Shown one piece after another: positions 24,716-34,156 of a stretch of DNA of 64,000 bases. The first letter of the stretch is position 1. The number at the start of each line of letters is the position of its first letter. A program made the position numbers and the translations under genes. Source of the DNA: SAR324 cluster bacterium. Lineage in GTDB: Bacteria; SAR324; NAC60-12. Under the pieces are notes generated by a model, which worked only from the letters and a program-made list of their open reading frames with translations, made no database searches and was not told where the DNA came from. The stretch is taken from positions 496,001 to 560,000 of the forward strand of contig JANQJU010000064.1 in the NCBI GenBank assembly GCA_028281495.1, read 5' to 3'.

Positions 24716-25993
24716 CTACTTGTAATCCCGCCCCTTGACATCAAGCAGTTGATCTTCGGTGGGAATCTCGTCAACTGAATAGTATCCCGCTGCGATTTTG
24801 GCTTTGATTTCCACTTGGGCGTCTTCCGGAATCATGTCATCAGGAATCGAAAGACGCTCGTTCACCTCAATACCAGCGCTTGCCAAGGCCTCATATTTCA
24901 TATTGCTCATCGAAACAAATCGGTCGATTTTGTTGATTCCCAGCCAATTCAGCACATCAGGCATCAATTCTTGAAATCGGACATCTTGGATGCCTGCCAC
25001 ACATTCGGTCCTTGCAAAGTATTGGGCTGCGGTATCGCCCCCTTCTTGCCGTTTCCGAGCGTTATAAACCAAAAATTTAGTCACTTCGCCCAATGCCCGT
25101 CCTTCTTTTCGATTATAGACGATCACTCCCAAGCCACCTTTCTGGGCTTCCTCAATGCAGACCTCGATTCCATGTATCAAATAGGGGCGACAAGTACAGA
25201 TGTCAGAGCCAAACACATCCGAGCCATTGCATTCATCATGGACACGGCAAGCGACTCGTTTGTTGGGATCATGGAGTTGGTTGACATCCCCGAAAAAATA
25301 AACAGTGTGCCCGCCAATTGGAGGAAGGAACACTTCCAAATCAGGCCGAGTGATCAGTTCGGGATACATGCCTCCGGTATGCTGAAACAGATTACGGCGT
25401 AACGTGCCTTCATCAATACCGAATCGCTCGGCCACACCGGGTAAAAACCATACGGGTTCAATCGCTGCTTTGGTCACCACACAGGATCCATTTTCTTTGA
25501 GAATCTCTCCATCGGGAGTCACTCGTCCTGCTTGGATGGCTTCTCGAAGTTCGGGCATTTCGATATGGGCTTTGGTCACTGCAATGGAGGGGCGGATGTC
25601 GTAACCTTCTTCCAGCTGCTCGGTGAAGTGTTGGCCCACGTCAGCACCCCACGGATCAATGGCTACAATTTTTTTAGGGTCACACCAGCTCGAAAAAGGA
25701 CCAATCTCGTCAGAAGGATGCGTGTGAGTCAGATCGGGGCGATGTTCCGGATCCAACTTCCCCGATGCGACTGCCAATGCCCGATAAACCATGTAGGAAC
25801 CCGAGTGGCTGCCAATTGCATTGCGATGCACTTGGTTGCTCAAACTAGCCACCACAGGGCCTCGCGCTTTCGGGCTTTCCGCTCCCCATTGGATAGGGAT
25901 ATATTTTCCAGCATAGGCACTCGGATGGGAGGTCAAGACGATGTGCTTCAAAGGCACGTACTCGTGTTTGGATTTGGTTTCCGTTTCAGACAT
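24716..25993 (-). CDS. GTP cyclohydrolase II homologue of the URC1 uracil-catabolism type
   Basis: A 425-residue protein whose C-terminal half has the GTP cyclohydrolase II zinc motif: RVHDECNGSDVFG then SDICTCRPYL, with the three cysteines of RibA retained. The N-terminal half (HIVLTSHPS, HRNAIGSHSGSYMVYRALA, KIVAIDPWGADV) and VTKAAIEPVWFLPGVAERFG are features of URC1-type proteins from the yeast and bacterial uracil-catabolism pathway, not of RibA. In that pathway URC1 works with a uracil phosphoribosyltransferase and URC4. No URC4 homologue is seen in the window, and the UPRT lies 12 kb away. The start is ATG 25993 with AGGGGG upstream rather than the GTG two codons earlier. Riboflavin synthesis is the alternative but less likely. 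Confidence 0.82.
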   Translation of the reverse strand: MSETETKSKHEYVPLKHIVLTSHPSAYAGKYIPIQWGAESPKARGPVVASLSNQVHRNAIGSHSGSYMVYRALAVASGKLDPEHRPDLTHTHPSDEIGPFSSWCDPKKIVAIDPWGADVGQHFTEQLEEGYDIRPSIAVTKAHIEMPELREAIQAGRVTPDGEILKENGSCVVTKAAIEPVWFLPGVAERFGIDEGTLRRNLFQHTGGMYPELITRPDLEVFLPPIGGHTVYFFGDVNQLHDPNKRVACRVHDECNGSDVFGSDICTCRPYLIHGIEVCIEEAQKGGLGVIVYNRKEGRALGEVTKFLVYNARKRQEGGDTAAQYFARTECVAGIQDVRFQELMPDVLNWLGINKIDRFVSMSNMKYEALASAGIEVNERLSIPDDMIPEDAQVEIKAKIAAGYYSVDEIPTEDQLLDVKGRDYK

Positions 25994-26026
25994 ACACACC
26001 CCCTAGTTTAAAATGAACATTGCTAT

Positions 26027-29000
26027 TTATTTCGCCACAATATTGACGAGTTTACGATTTGGATTCATCACCACGACTACCCGTTGGATGGTTTTTCCTT
26101 CAGTGTGCACCAGCACCCGCGGATTGGAACGGGCCATGGCTTCCAAGGCTTCTTGAGAAATATCGCTTGGCACCATCAGTGTATCCCGTTTTTTTCCGTT
26201 TACCATCAACGGCACTTCGATTTCTGCATCTTTGCACTTTTCAGGGTCGAATGTCGGCCATGAAAAGGCTAAGACGGTTTTGTGTTCTGCATGCTCTTCA
26301 GGGTACAAGGCGCTCATGAGTTCTTCGGCCAAATGAGGGGCAAATGGAGACACCAACAATGTGAGCGTCCGCAAATACGATTTGGGAATCTTCGCTTGTT
26401 TGGCCAATGAGTTTTTAAGCTCGATCAACGCTGCTAATGCGGTGTTCATGCGAAGCCGGTCAATGTCTTCTGTGGCCTTCTTGATTGTTTTGTGCAGTGT
26501 CCGCTCCAGTTCTGCATCAATGGGGGCCTCTCCATCATCCACCATAATTTCTTGCAAACGCCAGATTCCGCTAAGGAATCGTAGGATTCCAATAATCGAA
26601 CCGGAATTCCACGGCTTCCCGGCATCCAACGGACCCAGGTACATTTCGAAGGCACGGAACGTGTCAATCGTGTATTCAGCACAAACCTCTTCTGGGGGGA
26701 TTCCGTTTTTGTAACGTTTGCCCATTTTTCCTGGATCAATGACCAGCTGTTCTCCCGTTTTTTTATTGAACGCAGCCTGGTTTCCAGCCTCATTCCGGAC
26801 TTCCACATCATGGATATCCACATAGACACCTCTTTGATCTTTATAGGCATCTGCCGTGATCATGCCTTGGTTGAACAGACGGTGGAACGGTTCTTTGGTG
26901 GTTACGTGATTTAAGTCATAAAGCACCTTATGCCAAAAGCGAGCATACAGCAGATGCAATACCGCGTGTTCAGTGCCCCCTACATATAAATCCACTGAGC
27001 CACTCTTTTTCTTGCCATCTTCCAACAGCCCGGTTGACCAGTATTGCTCCACATCGGGATGGGTTAGATGCTCGTTATTTTTGGCATCAAAATATCGTAA
27101 ATAATACCAGCACGATCCGGCCCAGTTCGGCATTGAATTGGGGTCTCGACGAAAATTTCGGACGGTATAAGTTTGCCCATTGAATTCAGCAGAATCGTCT
27201 GCTGACTTTTCGGTGACCAAACGGACACTCCCATCCTCCAGAATAACGCCTTGAACGGTCATCCAGTCTTTGACTCGTGCCAAAGGCGGTTCAGGTTCCG
27301 AATTGGGATCATCACTGCCCTTAGGCGTGAAGTCATTCAATTCGGGTAGGAGCACAGGCAACTCGCTGTCGTTCATCGGATAAGCCTCATCAGTTGCAGG
27401 GTCAAATACAACGGGGAAGGGTTCTCCCCAGTACCGTTGACGACTGAACAACCAATCCCGCAACTTGTATTGGATGCGGGTGTATCCAATTTTCGAAGAT
27501 TCGATCCACTCACAAATATTATGAATGGCCTCTAAGGTTGGCACTCCATTGAGTGAAATTCCATCATTTGCCGAATTCATGATCACCGTGTTTTTGTCAG
27601 TAAACGCGGCTTTGAAACTCACCGCGTCCGTGCGGTAGACTTCCAACAACTCTTCAAAGGGGAGTTCCGCTTTGTCTTCGGGAGCATGTTCTCGCAACCA
27701 GTCTTCTGTGGGTTGCACCACAGGTATGATTGGTAACTTGAATACGGTCGCGAATTCAAAATCCCGATCATCCGATCCTGGGACTCCCATAATCGCACCG
27801 GTTCCATATTCCATTAGAACATAGTCAGCAACCCACACCGGGATGGACTCGCCCGAAACTGGGTTGAGGGCATACGAACCCGTAAACACCCCCGTCTTTT
27901 CTTGGGTTCCTTCTGTTTTCACCGATTTCACGCGAGCGGCTTCGGCACAATACCGCTCTACGGTCCCTTTGTGTGGATCTTGCGTGAGTTGGGGAACCAA
28001 CGGATGCTCCGGAGCCAAAACCATATAAGTGGCTCCAAATAAGGTATCGGGACGGGTGGTGTAGATGGTGATTTTTTCATCCGCTCCATCCAATGTTTTC
28101 ACTGGAAAGTGGACTGTTGCCCCTTCACTCCGACCGATCCAATCGCGTTGCATTTCACTCACCCCATAGGGCCAATTCAAATCGTCTAAATCAGAAAGCA
28201 AACGATCCGCATAAGCAGTGATTCGGAGATTCCATTGCTTTAAAGGACGCCGATACACTGGATGATCTCCTCGCTCACTCCGGCCTTCATTGGTGACTTC
28301 TTCGTTGGAAAGCACGGTTCCCAATTGCGGGCACCAGTTCACCGGTATCTCAGCAACATAGGCAAGGCGGGCTTTATCTAAGGCCTCTTTCATTTCGGAT
28401 GCCTTGGGGGACCTTCCCTGAGGTGCTTGGCTTTTAGGGGTAGGAACCCCATTTTCGTCAAGCACCCATTCCCCAGCTTTTAATCGTTTTACGAGGTCGG
28501 CAATAGGGCGAGCGCGACCGACATGGGAAAAGCCATCGGGGCCGGTCCATGCTTCCGTGGGGTCGTAATACGAATTGTAAATCTGGAGGAAGATCCATTG
28601 GGTCCAGCGGTAGTAGTCAGGATCCGTGGTATTGAAACGTCGATTCGGATCATGTCCAAGCCCCAACAGTCGGAGTTGTTTGAGCATATTGTTGATGTTG
28701 TTTTCGGTGGTGATTCGGGGATGTTGCCCGGTTTGAATCGCGAATTGTTCAGCAGGCAGTCCGAAGGCATCGAAACCCATGGAATACAGCACATTGTATC
28801 CTTGCATACGCATGAAACGTTGTTTCACGTCGGTTGCGATGTATCCCAAAGGATGTCCTACATGCAAACCGGTCCCACTTGGATAAGGGAACATGTCTAA
28901 AATTACGTATTTCGGCTTTGTGGTGTCAGCTTCCGGTTCGTTGGGGTTGGGCGTTTTGTAAACTTCGTGCTCGTCCCAGTAGCGTTGCCATTTGGCTTCA

Positions 29001-29032
29001 AAATCCTTCGCACTTTCTTGATAAGACTTCAT
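26027..29032 (-). CDS. leuS: Leucyl-tRNA synthetase
   Basis: A class I aminoacyl-tRNA synthetase of 1001 residues that attaches leucine to tRNA-Leu. The HIGH motif is HVGH at residues 57-60 (PYPSGTGLHVGHPLGY). The editing domain has TIYTTRPDTLFGATYMVLAPEH. The KMSKS loop reads KMGKRYKNG near residue 769. The protein is about 140 residues longer than the E. coli enzyme, with extra sequence between the HIGH motif and the CP1 region (including RLKAGEWVLDENGVP). This is the long type found in several bacterial phyla. The start is ATG 29032 (GGAG 8 bases upstream); a GTG three codons earlier overlaps that site. It is divergent from the formaldehyde operon. Confidence 0.96.
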   Translation of the reverse strand: MKSYQESAKDFEAKWQRYWDEHEVYKTPNPNEPEADTTKPKYVILDMFPYPSGTGLHVGHPLGYIATDVKQRFMRMQGYNVLYSMGFDAFGLPAEQFAIQTGQHPRITTENNINNMLKQLRLLGLGHDPNRRFNTTDPDYYRWTQWIFLQIYNSYYDPTEAWTGPDGFSHVGRARPIADLVKRLKAGEWVLDENGVPTPKSQAPQGRSPKASEMKEALDKARLAYVAEIPVNWCPQLGTVLSNEEVTNEGRSERGDHPVYRRPLKQWNLRITAYADRLLSDLDDLNWPYGVSEMQRDWIGRSEGATVHFPVKTLDGADEKITIYTTRPDTLFGATYMVLAPEHPLVPQLTQDPHKGTVERYCAEAARVKSVKTEGTQEKTGVFTGSYALNPVSGESIPVWVADYVLMEYGTGAIMGVPGSDDRDFEFATVFKLPIIPVVQPTEDWLREHAPEDKAELPFEELLEVYRTDAVSFKAAFTDKNTVIMNSANDGISLNGVPTLEAIHNICEWIESSKIGYTRIQYKLRDWLFSRQRYWGEPFPVVFDPATDEAYPMNDSELPVLLPELNDFTPKGSDDPNSEPEPPLARVKDWMTVQGVILEDGSVRLVTEKSADDSAEFNGQTYTVRNFRRDPNSMPNWAGSCWYYLRYFDAKNNEHLTHPDVEQYWSTGLLEDGKKKSGSVDLYVGGTEHAVLHLLYARFWHKVLYDLNHVTTKEPFHRLFNQGMITADAYKDQRGVYVDIHDVEVRNEAGNQAAFNKKTGEQLVIDPGKMGKRYKNGIPPEEVCAEYTIDTFRAFEMYLGPLDAGKPWNSGSIIGILRFLSGIWRLQEIMVDDGEAPIDAELERTLHKTIKKATEDIDRLRMNTALAALIELKNSLAKQAKIPKSYLRTLTLLVSPFAPHLAEELMSALYPEEHAEHKTVLAFSWPTFDPEKCKDAEIEVPLMVNGKKRDTLMVPSDISQEALEAMARSNPRVLVHTEGKTIQRVVVVMNPNRKLVNIVAK

Positions 29033-29259
29033 GCAGTTCACTCCATGTTTCGTGTTCTTGGTGATAAATTATGCTGAATTCTAAGAAACCTATCCATGCC
29101 TTGATCCGCAGAATGAATCAAGGCTGTATGTCGCGAGGGCGTGAGTTCACTAGTACCGTCGAATGAACTTGAACTCCGGTAGGGTTCCTTTTATATCCAA
29201 AACTCGACCCCAAACCCGAATCCCCAATTTGTTTCATACCCACAACTGAGGAGGAACTG

Positions 29260-30369
29260 ATGAAAACTCGTGCAGCCGTAGCTTGGGAAGCTGGAAAACC
29301 GTTGGAACTGGAAGAAATCGAACTCGAAGGTCCGAAAGAAGGAGAGGTGTTGTTGAAAATCGTTGCTACCGGCGTATGCCATACCGATGCATATACCTTG
29401 TCAGGTGCCGATCCGGAGGGCATCTTCCCGTCAGTTTTAGGACACGAAGGAGGTGCCATTGTACAAGAAGTAGGGCCTGGCGTGACCACCCTATCTCCTG
29501 GAGACCACGTGATCCCCTTATATGTGCCGGAATGCCGAACCTGTAAATTCTGCACGTCTGGAAAAACCAACCTGTGCCAAGCCGTGCGAGCTACTCAGGG
29601 AAAAGGACTGATGCCGAACGGCACGTCTCGATTTTCCAAGGATGGGAAAACTATCTTTCATTATATGGGAACCTCGACCTTTTCCGAATACACGGTTTTG
29701 CCAGAAATCGCGGTTGCAAAAATTAATAAATCGGCTCCATTAGAAAAAGCATGCTTGTTGGGATGTGGGATCACAACTGGAGTGGGAGCGGTTCTCAACA
29801 CAGCGAAAGTTCAGCCGGGGTCTTCGGTTGCAGTTTTTGGACTAGGCGGAGTGGGTTTGAGCGTGATCCAAGGAGCGGTACTGGCCAACGCGGAGCGAAT
29901 CATCGCGATTGATATCAATCCTAAAAAGTTTGAATTCGCTCAACAATTGGGGGCCACCGACTGCGTCAATCCGCAAGAATACGATCAACCGATTCAAGAA
30001 GTGGTTATCGAAATGACCGATGGGGGAGCGGATTATTCCTTTGAATGTATCGGCAACGTTGGATTGATGCGTGCTGCTTTAGAGTGCTGCCACAAAGGCT
30101 GGGGGGAAGCCACCATTATTGGTGTGGCCGGATCGGGAGAGGAGATTTCTACACGTCCATTTCAGTTGGTCACGGGTCGAGTTTGGAGAGGCTCTGCTTT
30201 CGGAGGAGTGAAAGGCCGAACTCAGGTCCCAGAATATGTGGAAATGTATTTGAGAGGGGAAATCAAAGTGGACGAACTGGTCACTCATGACTTGGCTTTT
30301 GATAAAATCAATGAAGCGTTTGATCTCATGCATCAGGGTGAAAGCATTCGGTCCGTTGTTCATTTTTAA
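29260..30369 (+). CDS. frmA: S-(hydroxymethyl)glutathione dehydrogenase (class III alcohol dehydrogenase)
   Basis: A 369-residue zinc-dependent dehydrogenase that oxidises S-hydroxymethylglutathione, formed from formaldehyde and glutathione, with NAD. Catalytic-zinc ligands are in TGVCHTDAYTLSG and LGHEGGAIVQEVG. The structural zinc cluster is ECRTCKFCTSGKTNLC. The nucleotide fold is VAVFGLGGVGLSVIQGA. GADYSFECIGNVGLMRAALE is typical of class III enzymes. GAGGAG lies just upstream of the ATG. The next gene, 70 bases away, encodes the hydrolase for the following step, so this is a complete two-gene formaldehyde detoxification or C1-oxidation operon. Confidence 0.97.
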   Translation: MKTRAAVAWEAGKPLELEEIELEGPKEGEVLLKIVATGVCHTDAYTLSGADPEGIFPSVLGHEGGAIVQEVGPGVTTLSPGDHVIPLYVPECRTCKFCTSGKTNLCQAVRATQGKGLMPNGTSRFSKDGKTIFHYMGTSTFSEYTVLPEIAVAKINKSAPLEKACLLGCGITTGVGAVLNTAKVQPGSSVAVFGLGGVGLSVIQGAVLANAERIIAIDINPKKFEFAQQLGATDCVNPQEYDQPIQEVVIEMTDGGADYSFECIGNVGLMRAALECCHKGWGEATIIGVAGSGEEISTRPFQLVTGRVWRGSAFGGVKGRTQVPEYVEMYLRGEIKVDELVTHDLAFDKINEAFDLMHQGESIRSVVHF

Positions 30370-30439
30370 TTGCTTATCGTGGATTCATTGCGACACATAA
30401 TTTTTCTTCCCACACATTCAATCCATAAAAAGGATCTCT

Positions 30440-31294
30440 ATGACTAATGAATCTTTGGAATTGTTCAGCAAGGACAAATCCTTTGGCGGTTGGGTCGAAA
30501 TGTATCGGCACCCTTCCTCGGCCTGCCAAGCCCCTATGAATTTTACTATTTATCGTCCACCCCAGGCGGAGAAGGGACCTGTACCGATTTTGTATTATTT
30601 GTCAGGCCTCACTTGCACGCATGAGAATTTCATCCTCAAAGCAGGGGCTCAGCAGTTTGCTGCTGAACATGGTTTGTTGCTGGTTGCGCCTGATACCAGT
30701 CCACGCAACACGGGTATTCCTGGGGAAGATGATGATTTCAAATTGGGGTCGGGTGCTGGTTTTTATGTCAATGCCATCACCGAAAAATGGGCAAAACACT
30801 ATCAAATGTATGACTATGTGACTCAAGAATTGCCTGCTGTCATCGAAGCTCATTTTCCAGTCCAACCTGAGCGAGTGGGGCTTTTTGGACACTCGATGGG
30901 CGGCCACGGAGCGTTGGTTGTCGCATTACGAAATCCAAAGCGATTCCGTTCCTTATCGGTGCTTTCCCCGATTTGTGTGCCAACCGAATCACCCTTTGCG
31001 ATTGAAGCCTTTCAGGAATACTTAGGGGAGGACCGTGAGTTGTGGTTGCAATATGATGCCAATCACCTCATGCAGAAAAATACGGAGTTGGATTTGCCGC
31101 TGCTGGTGGATCAGGGGGAGGATGACGAATATTTGAAGGAATATTTGTTGGTAAAAGCATTCAAAGCCACTTGCGAAGCTAAAGGATATCCCCTTCAGCT
31201 TCGCATGCATCCAGGCTATGGCCACAATTACTTTTTTGTAGCTTCGATGATGCAAGACCATTTGGCACACCATGCCAAAGCACTGTGCGTTTGA
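30440..31294 (+). CDS. fghA: S-formylglutathione hydrolase
   Basis: A 284-residue alpha/beta hydrolase that converts S-formylglutathione to formate and glutathione. The nucleophile elbow is GHSMGGHGAL. LSGLTCTHENFILKAGAQ and LVAPDTSPRNTGIPGE are characteristic of esterase-D type enzymes. The histidine of the triad is probably in HPGYGHNYFF near the C-terminus. It follows frmA in the same direction with an AAGGAT site. Its stop at 31294 is 4 bases from the stop of the convergent SEC-C gene. Confidence 0.96.
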   Translation: MTNESLELFSKDKSFGGWVEMYRHPSSACQAPMNFTIYRPPQAEKGPVPILYYLSGLTCTHENFILKAGAQQFAAEHGLLLVAPDTSPRNTGIPGEDDDFKLGSGAGFYVNAITEKWAKHYQMYDYVTQELPAVIEAHFPVQPERVGLFGHSMGGHGALVVALRNPKRFRSLSVLSPICVPTESPFAIEAFQEYLGEDRELWLQYDANHLMQKNTELDLPLLVDQGEDDEYLKEYLLVKAFKATCEAKGYPLQLRMHPGYGHNYFFVASMMQDHLAHHAKALCV

Positions 31295-31298
31295 ATGA

Positions 31299-32729
31299 TT
31301 ATTCAAGCCCCAACTGTTGCCTAGCGCGATCAATGAATTTCTGCTGTTTCAATTGGGGCGTTCTTTTTTGTTCGTGCCGTTCGATGTCGTTCAGCAAAGC
31401 GATTACCTTTTCACGCCCATCGGGATCTTTCACGGACTCGATGGGGGATTTGCCATTCAGCGCTGGCAACTGATCATGAATCCATTGATCCCAATGTTTT
31501 TCTAGCATTTTTTCCATATGGGCTTGGAGTTCTGAGTCCAGTTCCGATGATTCAAGAATCGCCGATGGAGGGCCATCGGGTGTTCGTGCTCCCGACAACA
31601 TCGATTCTTGTGACTGGATTTTGGTTGCCTGGTATTTGGCGTTTTCTCCCAAGCGGTCTTCCACTTCTTTCCGAATGATTTCTGCACGCTCCTTAGAATT
31701 GACGCTAATTTTTAACGTCTTGCCATCAATCGTGAGATCTCCCAAAGTCGTGTAATCTCCCATCAGCTTTTTCTTGGTATCTGCTTTCATCCATTTGAAG
31801 AATATCTTGGTGAGCTGATTGTTGGCATCGTATTCGGCATCGTCCAGCCATTCTTCGTCATGGACGCCAAGGGCTAAGGCCTTCAGTTGATCGTAAGCAA
31901 CTCCTGGGGAACAGCTGAGTTCATAGTGAATTTCGTGAAAAACGAGCAGATGGCCATCGGTGTTAGTGAGTGTGGGAGGAGTGAACATTTGATGATGAAT
32001 GGCAAGGTACAATTCTCGAATCTCGATATCCCACATGCGTAGATCTTCTGTGTCGAGGGGGAGTCCTTCATCGTCTCTCCTCATCCTAGCTCGCAGATCC
32101 AAGATACTGGGTTTGAAACCCGGTGTTATTGAAAATGGAGCTGACCCTCCCAATAATCCCAGATTGTCGTATCGAATTACTTTAGCAAACAAAATGTCGC
32201 CTTTTTGAATCGACTTGGAGGACGTGTGCTCCGTTACAAAGGTTTCTCGTTCTAGAAAGATATCTTTTGCCATGAAACCTTCACCAGGGTGGCATTCGGT
32301 GACTTCATGAAAACTGAATTCGTGATTATAGGATAGCTCCAAAAAGTTGATCTCCATTTCTGACAATTTTTTTCGGTTTCGATTCAAGTATGATTCGGCA
32401 ACTCTCGGAACGCGGTAACGCCCTTCTGTGTCACGATTCCAATTGAACAAAAACCATGGAAAAAATGCTTGAGTATGGATGGACTCAAAATCAACATCAG
32501 GTTCATCTTCGGGAAACAACAAAAACTCAAACCACGCTTCCTGCATGGCAAAGTCACCAAACGCGCTTTTTGCATGATGCATCAATTTTTCGACCAGCTT
32601 ATCTTCCAGTTGACGCAGTTTTTTATATAAAAATTCAGTGGGTTGGATGGAGGTTTTAGTAAGGCAACATTTTTTATACTTTTTCCCACTGCCGCAGGGG
32701 CAGGGGTCATTTCTTCCAACTCGATGCAT
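31299..32729 (-). CDS. SEC-C motif protein of unknown function
   Basis: A 476-residue protein starting with a SEC-C zinc motif (RNDPCPCGSGKKYKKCC, residues about 5-21), as at the end of SecA and in many otherwise unrelated proteins. The rest, including EAWFEFLLFPEDEPDVDFES and a C-terminal part with ALLNDIERHEQKR, has no domain I recognise. No signal peptide is present. The ATG has AGGAAAA upstream. Several bacterial proteins of this build occur singly and lack an assigned role; protein or nucleic-acid contact by the zinc motif is the only general expectation. Confidence 0.85.
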   Translation of the reverse strand: MHRVGRNDPCPCGSGKKYKKCCLTKTSIQPTEFLYKKLRQLEDKLVEKLMHHAKSAFGDFAMQEAWFEFLLFPEDEPDVDFESIHTQAFFPWFLFNWNRDTEGRYRVPRVAESYLNRNRKKLSEMEINFLELSYNHEFSFHEVTECHPGEGFMAKDIFLERETFVTEHTSSKSIQKGDILFAKVIRYDNLGLLGGSAPFSITPGFKPSILDLRARMRRDDEGLPLDTEDLRMWDIEIRELYLAIHHQMFTPPTLTNTDGHLLVFHEIHYELSCSPGVAYDQLKALALGVHDEEWLDDAEYDANNQLTKIFFKWMKADTKKKLMGDYTTLGDLTIDGKTLKISVNSKERAEIIRKEVEDRLGENAKYQATKIQSQESMLSGARTPDGPPSAILESSELDSELQAHMEKMLEKHWDQWIHDQLPALNGKSPIESVKDPDGREKVIALLNDIERHEQKRTPQLKQQKFIDRARQQLGLE

Positions 32730-32868
32730 GATGTTTTCCTAAAAATTTTGGATTGAACGCAGCCGATCTGCCTGTTTTATTCTCTCCAATATTGGAAGGC
32801 CCACAACAACAGATCGGATAAAAAAATGTTGCATACAATGCAATATTGTTGCGGCAATCTCAAACCAA

Positions 32869-33987
32869 TTACTGGATAGCGGCTTCCCATACTTGTTTTG
32901 GAAGCAGATAGACTCCGGCCTCTTGCTCACTTCCTTCACCCACAATATGTCCAATACCTGAGATCATCACCGCCAAGGTTGTGTCGAACGCATTGATGCT
33001 ATCTCCTTCTCCGGCAGTGAGATTAGCCATGGATCCCCCGGCAAACAGATAGACCGTTTTCTCTTCCACCTGAAATGCCTCTACCTGAGGTAACAACCGT
33101 TCGCTGGGATAGGTTCGGAGAGCCGAAACCTCGATTTCATTGGCGCGATGTCCAGAATTGAGTAAAAACACGCCAGACTTCAGCAATGGAAAATGGTCTT
33201 GGGCGATGACGTGTTCAGCGCCGGTAACCGTAACGATGACATCGGCTTCCTTCAACGCTTCTTCCCAAGGCATCACCCACCATCCATCATATCGAGCCTC
33301 GGCAAGACGTGCCGGATCTCGTTCCGTCACCATGACCGTACCTCCGAAAGCACGTGCGGAAGCAGCCACACCCCGCCCTACGGAACCATATCCAATGACC
33401 AACACCCGCTTTTCATGAAGACTCAGTAGGGTCTGAGCAAGAAAAGCCTGCCATGTGGTCAGTCCCACCATATGCCGGTTGTGCAGTCCTTCCTTAACCG
33501 GTAAGTCGTCCCAGTTGAATATGGGATAGGGAACGGTCAATTCACAAAGGCGGTTGATGCCAGAACCCGTTGCCTCTAAGCTTGCGCGAACATGAGATAA
33601 AGTTTCGGGGTTATCACTTTGTGCTAATGCGTAAGTGAAATCTGCCCCCATTTCACAAAGATGAGTGGGTTCCCATTCCAAGGCGTTCCGAATTGCTGCT
33701 TGGTATTCGGTTGTGGACATGCCTTGCCAGGCTTCAGCTTGTGCTCCCCATTGTTTCATAGCATCCACGACCTCATTGCGAACCGTGGTGGGGTTGCATG
33801 TTGTGACAAATAGGGCAGCCCCTTTGTTCAGCAGGCCCTCCACCAGTGGAAGCATTTTCAAATCGAGATGCATGCTGCACGCAAGACGGACTCCTGTGAG
33901 ATCGGGAAGGTTCTGCAAGGCATTTTGAACCCTCGGCATTTGTCGCCGGACCCATGAAAAACGTTGTTCAAATGTGGCTTGAAGCAT
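32869..33987 (-). CDS. S-adenosylhomocysteine hydrolase-like NAD-binding protein
   Basis: A 372-residue protein related to S-adenosylhomocysteine hydrolase but shorter than the usual 430-480 residues. Matching parts are SMHLDLKMLPLVEGLL, FVTTCNPTTVRNEV, the NAD fold VLVIGYGSVGRGVAASARAFG, FLLNSGHRANEIEVSAL and GGSMANLTAGEGDS. The substrate loop between the domains, usually NxYGTGQSxxDG, reads HNRHMVGLTTWQ, and the C-terminal KxDxYRY tail is missing. Hydrolysis of S-adenosylhomocysteine is therefore doubtful. The ATG at 33987 (AGGAAAG upstream) is preferred to a TTG at 34014. Neighbours give no clear hint: the SEC-C gene follows on the same strand and iorAB is divergent. Confidence 0.8.
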   Translation of the reverse strand: MLQATFEQRFSWVRRQMPRVQNALQNLPDLTGVRLACSMHLDLKMLPLVEGLLNKGAALFVTTCNPTTVRNEVVDAMKQWGAQAEAWQGMSTTEYQAAIRNALEWEPTHLCEMGADFTYALAQSDNPETLSHVRASLEATGSGINRLCELTVPYPIFNWDDLPVKEGLHNRHMVGLTTWQAFLAQTLLSLHEKRVLVIGYGSVGRGVAASARAFGGTVMVTERDPARLAEARYDGWWVMPWEEALKEADVIVTVTGAEHVIAQDHFPLLKSGVFLLNSGHRANEIEVSALRTYPSERLLPQVEAFQVEEKTVYLFAGGSMANLTAGEGDSINAFDTTLAVMISGIGHIVGEGSEQEAGVYLLPKQVWEAAIQ

Positions 33988-34156
33988 GATCGCTTTCCTA
34001 TTCAGTTGGCTCAATTTTCAATTAATTAAGGACACATCATGATCGATTCAGAGTCTCCTTCTGGGCTGGATTAATTTTTTCGATGCGTTATTAATTAAAG
34101 GTTGGGCATTTGCCCTGCCGAAGGAACTAACCTCAAACTCTGTTAGGAGAAGCTCT

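Noticed and set aside
24815..25402. 195-codon frame antisense to the URC1-type gene
   Set aside because: The sense strand has full-length family homology; the antisense frame has no recognisable domain or ribosome site.
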